A stretch of 23,707 bases of DNA from NCBI GenBank assembly GCA_000444245.1, contig ATSW01004220.1, positions 1 to 23,707 on the forward strand, given 5' to 3'. Each line of letters starts with the position of its first letter. Position 1 is the stretch's first letter. Origin of the DNA: Botryllus schlosseri. Its lineage: Eukaryota > Chordata > Ascidiacea > Stolidobranchia > Styelidae. The notes under the pieces are model-generated. The model did no database searches. It was not told the DNA's origin and saw only the letters and a program-made list of their open reading frames with translations. Below, piece by piece: positions 1 to 9,457 of this stretch. Position numbers and translations under genes: made by a program.

Positions 1-47
1 TCCGTCGTCAAAGCATCTCGATGGTGCAGGCGAAAAAGAATATCATA

Positions 48-71
48 TCTCTCTCTCTCTCTCTCTCTCTC
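48..71. repeat. CT dinucleotide microsatellite
   Basis: About eleven uninterrupted CT units. They are followed at once by a short inverted repeat (CTCTCG AA CGAGAG) that could fold on the last units. It is a simple repeat with no gene nearby. Confidence 0.9.
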
Positions 72-379
72 GAACGAGAGACTTCGAGATGTTTGTAAAA
101 CAATTTGGATTTGGAGTTGTCAGTCTCAGCAAATTAGTAACCGGTCGTTTGAGATAGAAATTCCTTATTTTTTTTCCGAATCTGTCTCAATGAAGGAATT
201 GAATCCTCGCCACGAAATTAATTCTCCTGTGATATATAACCACTAAATAACTTCAATATGAGATGCTAGAGAGAAATGACTATAGGCTTGACGTGATATA
301 CTAATTAAAAACGTAAGACCTTAGTAGCTTTCACACTCTATTTAACGTCCACTTGCGAATGAATATAACTTTATTAGTT
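72..379. other. non-coding spacer, nothing recognised
   Basis: AT-rich sequence with no open frame of note, no splice-bounded coding segment and no repeat structure that I can support. Confidence 0.5.
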
Positions 380-416
380 ACACGAGCTTTCGGAGCGCTG
401 CTCCTTCATCAGGTGT
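380..416 (-). repeat. inverted repeat with hammerhead-ribozyme-like core
   Basis: On the - strand this reads ACAC, CTGATGA, an extra A, GGAGC-AGC-GCTCC (a perfect 5-bp stem with a 3-nt loop), GAAA, GCTC, GTGT. ACAC and GTGT pair as an outer stem. CUGAUGA and GAAA flanking a stem are the conserved core strings of hammerhead ribozymes, which are known in Penelope-like elements and other retroelements. Here the extra A after CUGAUGA and an almost absent stem III argue against a standard active fold. It is probably a fragment of a dispersed repeat that carries such a motif. Confidence 0.35.
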
Positions 417-556
417 CAAAGCGAAAGTAACGCAAAAAGAGCAACGCAAAAATATTTTCAATTTGAACATATGCATATTATGACATCATAATAACCCCAC
501 TGTGTACACACACATCTGTATCATTGCCAAGACCCGAAGGGGACCTGGATGTGCAA

Positions 557-564
557 CTGATAAA
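557..564 (+). repeat. left target-site duplication (CTGATAAA)
   Basis: The 8-bp CTGATAAA abuts the left end of the 565-1088 element. The identical 8-mer abuts its right end at 1089-1096, as expected for hAT-superfamily insertion. Confidence 0.8.
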
Positions 565-1088
565 TAGGGCTGGGCAAAATCGAGTACCTGAGTGATTCGT
601 TTCTGAATCACGTAATATGCTTCGTCCGAGTAATCGAGTTTCACTCATTATGACGTCATAATAAAACGTAATATGTGAAAGTTCAAACATGTACCTTTTA
701 TGCCATGCCACCACAAAGAATATGATGCCTGGCATCCGTCACATTAAAGATACTTTGGTATATTTTCGACTATAACGATTTTATTGCACTTGGTGACAAT
801 GTTGGGGGACGATTATGACTTCGTAAATCTGCTAGTTCCGGTAACGTTCGTAGCTTTGTACTACCATATGTTTCGTATCCTACGATACGACCAATCAAGG
901 TTTCAAGGCTTCAACAATGAAAATACGATTGAAACTATTGTTCTCGTTGATAAAATAACTTCCAGTTGCGAGGAGCGTATAATTCCGGTACTCGAAAAAA
1001 TCGTCTTTACTATACTCGACTCGAATCATCACAATTAATACTCTATTCACATTCGAGTAGCCTACTCGAATCATTATGCCCGGCCCTG
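565..1088. mobile_element. non-autonomous hAT-like DNA transposon (MITE, 524 bp)
   Basis: The left end TAGGGCTGGGCAAAATCGAG and the reverse complement of the right end (CAGGGCCGGGCATAATG, then CGAGTA) form imperfect terminal inverted repeats of about 22-26 bp at 565-586 and 1063-1088. Both sides are flanked by the identical 8-mer CTGATAAA. CAGGG-type ends and 8-bp duplications are hallmarks of hAT elements. CGAGTA/TACTCG motifs recur inside both ends, as expected of subterminal transposase-binding repeats. There is no transposase; the short open frames inside are chance. The element would need a transposase supplied in trans. The perfect duplication suggests a fairly recent insertion. Confidence 0.8.
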
Positions 1089-1096
1089 CTGATAAA
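1089..1096 (+). repeat. right target-site duplication (CTGATAAA)
   Basis: Perfect copy of the 8-mer at 557-564, directly after the element's terminal CCCTG. Confidence 0.8.
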
Positions 1097-1739
1097 TCAC
1101 TACTCAAAAGATTTGGCGTTCTTGACATAGAAGGCGCGAGGAAAGTTATTAGAAATTTGCCTAGTTTATGTATCAGTTCCATTGCAGTCACTAACCCACA
1201 AATGTCAACGAATACTTCATCTCGGAATCAAAAGCGCACAAGTAGGCTACAACAATCGCGCTTGGCGGACGAGCAACTACCACATGATCGGGATACAAGA
1301 AAACGCATCGCTCTGTCAAGTATAGCGGACCTGAAGTGTGGGATTCCATCTCACCGGATATCTGACAGTCGTCGAGCCTGTCCGTTATCGACATTCAAGT
1401 CGAAATGCAAGTAATTTCTACTGAATAAATAGGCCTACTATAGTCAGCCCTCAAGATTACTTGACCGCGATCTGACATATCAACCTTGCCTATCGACTCA
1501 TCACACATACGTCATTCATTTTCATCATAAGCCGTTTTATGTTATCCCTTATTTATTTCCATCCGGTGTAGGCCTACATGCCACTTATTTACACCGTCGA
1601 GGGCGGCCCACTTGAGTGTCTGATTTCAAAGATTACTCCAATGTTTCGACACCTTCCTGTCTTTTCATTGTATCGCAGTCTTGTGGTATTTTGCATTTAT
1701 GAAAATATTGATAAACTGATTATGATACTGTTGAGCTCA
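1097..1739. other. non-coding spacer
   Basis: Contains two copies of the palindrome TAGGCCTA (1430-1437 and 1569-1576, the second as GTAGGCCTAC). Open frames of 79-112 codons occur, but the longest begins inside the transposon end and none resembles a known family. I regard the stretch as non-coding. Confidence 0.5.
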
Positions 1740-1873
1740 AAAATTTACAATTTATTCTCGGTTAGAGCGCGGAAGCGATATTTCAGTGACAATTTTAGTC
1801 TAAATTTTAAATTGTAAATTTACAATTTATTTACGGTTAGTCCGTGGAAGCGATATTTCAGTGACCATTTTTA
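1740..1873. repeat. two-copy direct repeat flanking a 22-bp palindrome
   Basis: Copy 1 (about 1740-1797) and copy 2 (about 1816-1873) share AAATTTACAATTTATT, CGGTTAG and GGAAGCGATATTTCAGTGAC with few differences, at a spacing of about 76 bp. Between the copies and running into copy 2, bases 1808-1829 form a perfect 22-bp palindrome centred in AAATTT. This could be a short tandem duplication or part of a larger satellite or transposon end. Confidence 0.75.
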
Positions 1874-1972
1874 CAATTTAGACATCTAAAAAGTTTGCTG
1901 AAAAAGCCCATAGAAATCTGGAAACGTTGGAGTGTACTGTACAGTCAGGGCCGTAACTGCCGCACCCCCAAG

Positions 1973-1993
1973 CCCCCAATTGGGGGGGGGGGG
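1973..1993. repeat. C5-AATT-G12 palindrome and poly-G tract
   Basis: CCCCCAATTGGGGG (1973-1986) is a perfect palindrome that runs into a 12-base G tract (1982-1993). The preceding GGGCCGTAACTGCCGC resembles the start of some dispersed repeats, but I found no partner end. Confidence 0.7.
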
Positions 1994-2342
1994 CGAGCTC
2001 GAAGGGGCGTGAATTATCATATAAATTATAGAGTATTATTGAGGGGTCCTGCCTTTTCAAACACACATCACCCAGCTCTACCGGTAAATCAGATTACGTG
2101 AGCAGATAGAGGATAAAAATTGATAGCAACATATACGCAATTCCCGATCATATTGACCGATTCAGTCACGAATTATAGAAATTTCTCTCGCTTCGCGTGT
2201 TTAGGCAATAAAAGCTACCTCACTAAGCGGACACCCAATGTAACACATAAGTGGCGGTAAACAGCGTATCGGTTTAGGTGGGTCTTGGGGACGAAGCCAT
2301 ATGGTGGGCCATATGGCAGGCCAGGACCATCGTTTTTTTTAT

Positions 2343-2356
2343 GGGGGGGGGGGGGG
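2343..2356 (+). repeat. poly-G tract (14 G)
   Basis: Fourteen consecutive G directly downstream of a T-rich run. Length in such tracts is unstable and may also be misassembled. Confidence 0.8.
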
Positions 2357-3171
2357 ACGAAGTACTTTTACGGCTCTGTGTACAGTTTACACCGGCTATT
2401 TAGCGAGTATAACTCAATGCTTCTACTTAAGTATATCTTTGAGAACTATAGAGACCTGAACCAATTCTAACACGCCTCTAGTGGTCGCCAATGATTCTAA
2501 CTTTTATAAGTCTTACATGCGTTTCGTGTAGGGTCTTTCAGAGCATTATCGTTTAAAATTTGAAAAAGTGTTGATTTAATATAAATTATATTAGATTTAA
2601 GGTATTTATTGATGTAAATTATTGAGATTTGTACTCACAATCTCACATGCAAGAACACAATCTGACTCATGTATACCATCAGAGCTCTATGTTCCCATTG
2701 GGAGTTTTGACTAAATCGTTGTGTAAATTAGTGATCGAAGAGTCTCGTTTCCGCAAATTTTTAGCAATATGGAGGATTTGTATGCGTTTCGTAGTTGATA
2801 ATTCATTGGATAATTAGTAATTAGGTATTGTATAATGCTCTGGAATTATTGCAAAACTCAGATTTCGAAGGTTATATGCATTGCATCTGTGCGTAATTGA
2901 TTGCGAAAATTATAATTCAATGTTTCAGAAAGGGTTGCTGTACTTTCCATAGTTCGTTTGTTTTATGAATATTTTTATCACTCCAAAAGATGACAATGTA
3001 GTGACCTAATGAAAAGATGGAAAGGTATCGACACTACTTGGAATCGACAGGTCAAACGCCCATATATCTTGCTACTGAACCAAGTTCAAACTATAGGCAC
3101 GCGCACTTTGTGTGTATTTAAACCCAGTATGTTCGGCTTTTTGCCGTTTTTATATTGTAAACTGTTTTTGC
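2357..3171. other. non-coding sequence upstream of MED13
   Basis: AT-rich with no supported gene. A direct 8-mer ATTCTAAC occurs about 40 bp apart near 2463 and 2502. A MED13 promoter or 5' non-coding exon may lie here, but I see no decisive TATA box or initiator. Confidence 0.4.
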
Positions 3172-3174
3172 ACA
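3172..3174 (+). promoter_or_regulatory. possible splice acceptor of a MED13 5'-UTR intron
   Basis: A pyrimidine-rich stretch (CTGTTTTTGCACAG) ends in CAG about 40 bp before the MED13 start codon. This is a plausible 3' splice site for an intron in the 5' UTR. No matching donor was identified, so it is tentative. Confidence 0.3.
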
Positions 3175-3214
3175 GGTCTATCCAGATGTATTTGTCAAGT
3201 AATGACTTGTGAAC

Positions 3215-6200
3215 ATGAATTCTGGAAATTCCCTAGCAAATGGTGGGAAGCTAGATGACTGTCATTCGTCTATATATTCACTTGCCAAATTAGACTGTCT
3301 TCGGTGGAGGACTTTTACAGGATCTTTGTCCCTACCTACCAGCCCATCAGAGGATCCTATACTGGATGCGTTTGGACGATGTTTGGCGCAAGACATTGTA
3401 GCTGTGTGGCGTAAAAAGCCAAAAAAATCTTCATATTCGACTGGTATGGGTGGATACGGAGACAATACAATTAACTCGAGAAATGATATTAATAAAGAAC
3501 TTTGGGTATTTTGGTGGGGAGATAAAAACGAACCTTCTGTTCGCGCAATCGGAAACACACAAGGGTTAACGTGTGAATCGGAAAGCTCATGGGAAGACCA
3601 AGGACTGTCGTACGAATGCAGAACTTTACTATTTAAAGCTATTCATAATCTTATCGAGAAATGTTTGCTTCTTCGAGGCTTTGTGCGAATCGGCAAATGG
3701 TTCGTGCAGCCTCACAGCAAAGAAGCCGACACTGAGAAATATCACAAGCTGTCCATATCTTTTACGTTTTTTATACGAGGAGAACAGTGGATATGCACCA
3801 CGGTCGATATAGCGGAACACCAACCCATCGAAAGAATCAACAGCCATCAAATTTCACCTTCGAAAGAANTCATATTAAGTCCGTACGGGCTCCGGGCTAC
3901 CCTGACCGGGGTCAGTTTCAAATCGCACCACGAACAATCAGTAAAAACTGTGGTCAACGAGTGGAAATTGTTTTATCCTATAGAATATTTCGATAGTTTG
4001 AATGAGGAATTCCCGGTTCCGCCTGTTTTGGAGGTGTATTTATGTGGCGTTCGAATGAACTATCCGTCTATGTACGTGCTGGTGCCGTTTGAGAATGTTA
4101 CGGCAACCAAAGAACCCCACTCGAATTGGTCTAATGACAAAAGAGCGGGTTTTGATAGCAGCATGCATGGGGACTTTCCATCTATTGGTTCGTTTCAAGA
4201 CAGTGTGGGATTGTCTATGAACGAAATGGCGACATCACCTTTGCACGAGCCTCACGATCAGAACGGGTCTGAAAGTACCGAATCGCTTGTCTCCAAACTC
4301 TTGAACAGGATCGTAAGCGCAAGCCAGCTGTCTGCTGACAATGAAATTAATGGTACTGTAAATAATGCTGACGTAACGCCGTGGCCAAAGCTGTCCTGTC
4401 AGTTCCGTAGAGCACGTAACAGAACTCGCAACTATCAGCCCTTATGTAATGACAGTCTATGATTTCGGTCAGCTTGCGCGCCAACGATACGGCAACGATA
4501 ATACAACGCAATTTGACGCGCGGCGTAAAGGTGACAAATCGCGGCCGCCCGCAATACACCCTTTTCACCGAAGTTACGGCGAAGTGAATTCACAGTCCGT
4601 GTCTTGTCAACCGCAAAATCCTCAATCGATACCGAGCCAAGAGAGCAACGCGATGATGAACATCGGGCACGCTCAGACGCCGGGTTTTGTCTCTTACCCT
4701 CAGTTCAATATGGGCACGGACGAACCCCCAAAAAGTGCCGATATAAACATGATCGATCAGACTTTTTTCGGCGTTAACGAGCCAAATCCGGGCATTGAAA
4801 ACTTTCAAAACCGCGATATCGATCAAGAAGGTTATCACTACGGGGTGACTGATAAAGCCATCGGTGATTCGGCGGTAGGCGAAATCAAAGAAGAAATATC
4901 GGTTTGGAAAAAAATCAAGCTGCCATGTGAAAAAACGAAGACAGAATGTCATTCGACAAACCCACCGCGGCCTTGTTTAACTCAGGAAAATCTTGACAAC
5001 GACCAGCAAAGCAGCACCCAAAACCGAAGATCGGCAATGGTCGCGACTGCGTTCTCCACCATTCAACAGGAGATTTCATATAACGCAATCACGGCAATCA
5101 ACAGAAAAAGAAAACTGGACGATGAACCTTCGCTGTCCGAGCAATCGGACGGTACAGTTCAGAANGGTGGCGTGTCGTCCATTCTGCCGCAGCACGTTCA
5201 GTTTGGAGGGGTGGCAGGCAACCTAGCAGGTATGGCAGTGTCTTCTGATCCCTACGAGTTTGAAGAGGACGAGATAGGTAATGATAATACCCCATCTTTT
5301 ACATGGCCACACGCCGATAACGATTCGTTTAACGCGATGGCGCGAAAAAATCCGAACATCACANGTTTGCTGCAGCCTCGCCAGACCGACAGGTTGCGGG
5401 CCATGATGTTGGAAGACCAGTCCGGACATATCAAGCCTTCGTTGAAAGAGAAAGAAGATTTGAAAGTTTCGCCTCTTGATTTAGTCGATATTTTTGATGA
5501 CAACGCGACGTCCGGAGGGAAGCAACAGCTGATGCACTCGGGCATCATAAAAACAGAGAACCATACTTTTTTCGGGTCTAATTCTTGGAACGCGTTTCCT
5601 GTCACTTCCTTACCTTCTAGCGAGAATAATTTGAGCGCTACACCGCAGATAGGGGGTAATATTTTCACGGGGGATGCTATTTCTATTGGGACTCTCGGGG
5701 CGATGGCCGCGAAAAGCAGAAAGTCTACGAACGGGTACGGGAAATTGTCGGTAAACGACTCGTCTCAAGATAACGAAGTNTTCGGCAAGCATCCGCTCAG
5801 TAGACAGCCACTGACGAGTAAATATGCGCCTCTTACGTTAAAACGCACCAAACAAAGTGCAGAAGACAAAATTTTGAACGGACTATCTTACACACCATCG
5901 TGGCAACTGCCGGTCCAGCCTTTTATGAACCAAGCCGGTATGATGCCTTCTATGGACGGTCACGATGACGCCGCGTACACGAGGTCAGCAGACCCAGCGA
6001 CGCCAGCCCCGAATTCGTATATTGTTCACACGCCAGCCTCAGTGCCGCAACAGTCTCCAGCACCGCAACAAACCCCGCGCACCCCGAGGACCCCAAGAAC
6101 CCCGCGTCCTGGGTCCTCCCCGGCGACTTCAACGCCTAACCCGGCCGCGCATTTGCGATTCCCGGCCCACACGCGGCAAACAAGTGTGTCGTCTTCGGTG

Positions 6201-9173
6201 GCGCACTCAGAGATCGGAAACTGCCGCGCGTCTTCGATCTACGTAAACTTGATGCTGTCTGATTCGGTGTTGAATTTTTTCCGGGACATCTCGTTCGACC
6301 AGTGTCCCATGTGCGTGTGCTACGATAATATTAATATTCGCAGCAGAGACGTGGATTTGGGGTACATACCGTCCATGGTGGACAGCGCGTCGGAAAGTTC
6401 GTTTCCGTGCTCGTGCGGTTTTAGCGCGATACGGAACCGGCATTTGTCTGTCGGCGCCGGGCTGTTTTTGGAAGACGAACTGGAGATTGTCGGTAAAAAT
6501 CTTGAGAATTTAGTGATAAAATCAAGGGAAGCGGAACGCAAACCGGCCGCCCCCTCCATACAAGACGCGATTAGTCTTGCTTTACGACACTCCGCGAATC
6601 CTTACTTCAAAATCAAAGACGAGATCGGCGTTTTGCAGGGCAAGGTACAGGCTTACAACGTGGCCGCGCATCACGACATCAAAGAGGCTTGCGTCGACGC
6701 TATCAACGGCGGTATAACAGTGATGGAAACAGGCACGCAGCCCAAAATCAAACTGGAAAACTGTAGGAACGTACTGCACGCTTGGAATGATTCACGCCTT
6801 ATGAAAAACCCAAGTTCATCCGACATGTATCAGGTGATGATCAACTTGCAGCCTACCCTGCAAGACGCGATTCAAAATATAAAGCAGGACAGGTCTTATC
6901 AGTTTGTGCAACGTGTGCAGGGGCCTCTCACTTGGCTTGACTTTTGTAAAGACAGTAATCCTGGAAACACCGGGTCNTCTGGGCCTCTGCCAATACCCAT
7001 GTTTCTCGTCGGGCAGAGCTTCGATTGGGCCACTGTCTCACCTTTTGCGTTAGATTATTGGGAGAAGTTATACCTCGAACCGTACGCCGGTAAAACGAAC
7101 ATTTCTTACCTCACTATATGCCCGGATATCGAGCACGTTTTTTCAGCCGCCAAATTCTTTTTCACCGAGCTAAGCCAGGCTTATGATCTCTGCCGGTTAG
7201 GCATGATGAAGCCTCTGTCGCGTAGCGACAATGGACTTATTTGCGTGTCTAATAGCGTCATGAATAATTTTACTACGCCTGACCTTAAAAATCCTTCAGA
7301 AAATGGGAGTCAGCCATCTTCGAATCATAATAATAATAATAATCCGTGGGCAAAGTCAGTGGAGTGCTACGTGTCCGCGTGCAGGGACACGCTGTTCCCT
7401 CTTTTCAACATCAGTTTGCCTAATCATGCCGTCAACGCCACAGTGAAAGAAGAACACATGCCGGGTACGATGCCGAATTCGGCCGGAAAACTAGTCTCGG
7501 GCCGCCCGCCTACTCCGTTGTTGCCAAAGACCAAAATAAACAAAGACTGTCTCGCGTCGTTTACAAGTAAAGTGAATAATAACGACGGGACCATGCTGGT
7601 GCTGTATTTTATTGACCCCTTCATCGGTGACGACCGTTCGCTTTTTTCTATTGCAGTTTGGAAATGCTATAGCGAAATCGTTAAGAGCCTACCTGAGACG
7701 AAAAAGTACTCGGTCGTGATTCAAATCGTGAGTCTGGACGATATACTGCAAACCGCGGGCGCCGCTCATAAATCGAGCGTCAGCGCCGCACGTGCCCTTG
7801 CTTTTAGCTCCTACTTTCAATGCAGACATCGCATTAATAACCAGCCTTCCGAGCGTACCATGACTGTGTTTGGTCCCGCGGCGACAAGAGTGAAAGCCGC
7901 GAAGGAAGGTAAGTTGAAACACCCTGCGCCGATCCACTCTCCGGCTTACATCCTAGCCGGCAACAGGAATAAGTTACAGGGCATGCTCGTGACGGACAAG
8001 AGAACGCGAGAATGTAACATCCTCTACGTGACGTACTGTTTGTCGCACGACCAAAAGTATCTCCTTGCGACTGCCACCGACCAAGACGGAGAGCTGCTAG
8101 AGACGTTTTGTATCAACATCGACGTGCCGCCGCGACGCGTGTCGCTGAAAAAGAAGCAAAGGATCTGTGTCGGCCGGTCTGAAGCGATACAGAAGTTGTG
8201 GAAGATGTGCCAGAGCGTGATCACAAGCACGGCGACTGTGCACTGGAGGATAGTCGTCGGGAGGTTAGGCAGGCTCGGTCACGGCGAGATACAGGAATGG
8301 TGCAAGCACTTGAACAGGAATAGTTTTATGCAGTTGTCGAAGCGCGTTTTCAGCCAATGCGACCGGTGTCGTTCGGACCGTTCTTACAAGAATCAGTCCA
8401 ACAGCCAGGGCGTGTACACCTTGTACAGCGCGTGTTTGATATCGATGGAGCCAGAGAGCGCGTTTACGATCTTGCCGGACTCCGTGGTTAAAATCACGTT
8501 GTTCGGACGTAACGCTAACACCGGGCAGCAGGTGCAGTTGAAAACGCCGGAGGACGCGTCCTGTACGCATATCTATGTGTTTCCGACGTCTTCCGTGGTG
8601 CAGACTTCGGTAGGCGGTGGATTTCAGGAGAACGATCTGTTCAAGGGGTTGGGCGGGCTTTTGGGGGAAGAAGACGGCATCATCGACGGCATTAACGATT
8701 TCTTTTCAGCACCCTCGCCGTCGGGTAACACGCAACAGACGGACGATTTAGGTCACATGAAGCAACAGTCTGACAGGTTGATGTCGACAGACTTAACCGA
8801 AGAAATTACGTTACAACAGCAACCGTTGGCTTTGGGATATTACGTTTCGACTGCGCCGACCGGCCCGTTGCCGGATACGTTTTGGGCGTCGTGCCCGCAC
8901 GCCAAGACCAAGTGCCCGGTGTTTTTGAAGTTTGCGCTTCACGTTCAAGTGGGCAGCGAGGAAATGGGTAACATGGGCGCCGGCGACCCGACGGACGAAC
9001 ATCAGAAGCTAGACTCTCACAAAACGGCCGAGGTGTTGCGATATGTTATGGAAAACTATAACGCATTATCGTGGCTGACTTGTGACCCGGTGTCGCGCGA
9101 CCGCAGGTCGTGTTTGCCGATACATTATTACGTTTTGGCAAGACTTTATCATACTATCAAGGATTTGACGTAG
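3215..9173 (+). CDS. MED13: Mediator complex subunit 13, near-complete, intron-free coding region with one frameshift
   Basis: MED13 joins the CDK8 kinase module to core Mediator in the nucleus and controls RNA polymerase II recruitment. ATG 3215 has A at -3 and an in-frame TGA at 3203. The next residues align with the family N-terminus (NG.xLDDCH, WVFWWGD, YECRTLLFKAIHNL, FVRIGKWFV; about residues 1-300). A disordered middle carries an RTP repeat near 6075-6113 that is also present in vertebrate MED13. The MID-like Cys-rich segment (SIYVNLMLSDSV, CPMCVC, CSCGF) starts near 6235. The PIWI-like C-terminal region runs from about 7599 (YFIDPF, YCLSHDQ, LLETFCINIDVP, GRLGRLGHGE, QQPLALGYYVSTA, LSWLTCDPVSRDRRSCLPIH) to TAG 9171. 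About 1985 aa, against about 2174 in human. The reading frame changes once between 4377 and 4462, just after RNRTRN, probably through a sequencing indel. Single N bases at 3869, 5165, 5364, 5780 and 6977 do not break the frame. No coding intron is visible across 6 kb. Confidence 0.93.
7327..7344 (+). repeat. AAT trinucleotide run inside MED13
   Basis: Six AAT-type units encode an Asn run after a His in a poorly conserved loop between the MID-like and PIWI-like parts of MED13. It is a coding microsatellite likely to vary in length without breaking the frame. Confidence 0.8.
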
Positions 9174-9451
9174 CTTGCGCGCTCCTTTTTTGTGTTTCGA
9201 GAGACTATTTTTGTGCATCGTGCTGCCTTTTTTTTGTTTGGAAATATTATGTTTCGTTACGATCTCGTCCCTTGTCAGTTGTCACAGTGTCATAGTTATT
9301 TTCTATATCCTATCTATTGACGTTTGTATTTTCGTCAAGTCACTAAGCGCCCTAAGCGAGATCAGCTGCAGTATCAGTCAACGTTATTGAAGTGTTTCCG
9401 TTATGCATAAGAGTCCACGTTATCAAATCTAGTAATATATTTATGCGACGC

Positions 9452-9457
9452 ATTAAA
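9452..9457 (+). terminator. candidate poly(A) signal ATTAAA
   Basis: Variant hexamer about 280 bp past the MED13 stop. It would give a short 3' UTR. Confidence 0.3.

Noticed and set aside
1076-1414. 112-codon open frame on the + strand
   Set aside because: It starts inside the right terminus of the MITE and crosses the target duplication. The product is low in complexity of pattern and resembles no known family.
3209-3214. GTG at 3209 as the MED13 start
   Set aside because: ATG at 3215 lies two codons later with a good initiation context; a GTG start is unlikely in an animal nuclear gene.
5252-5668. 138-codon open frame antisense to MED13
   Set aside because: It lies wholly within conserved MED13 coding sequence; the antisense frame has no independent support.
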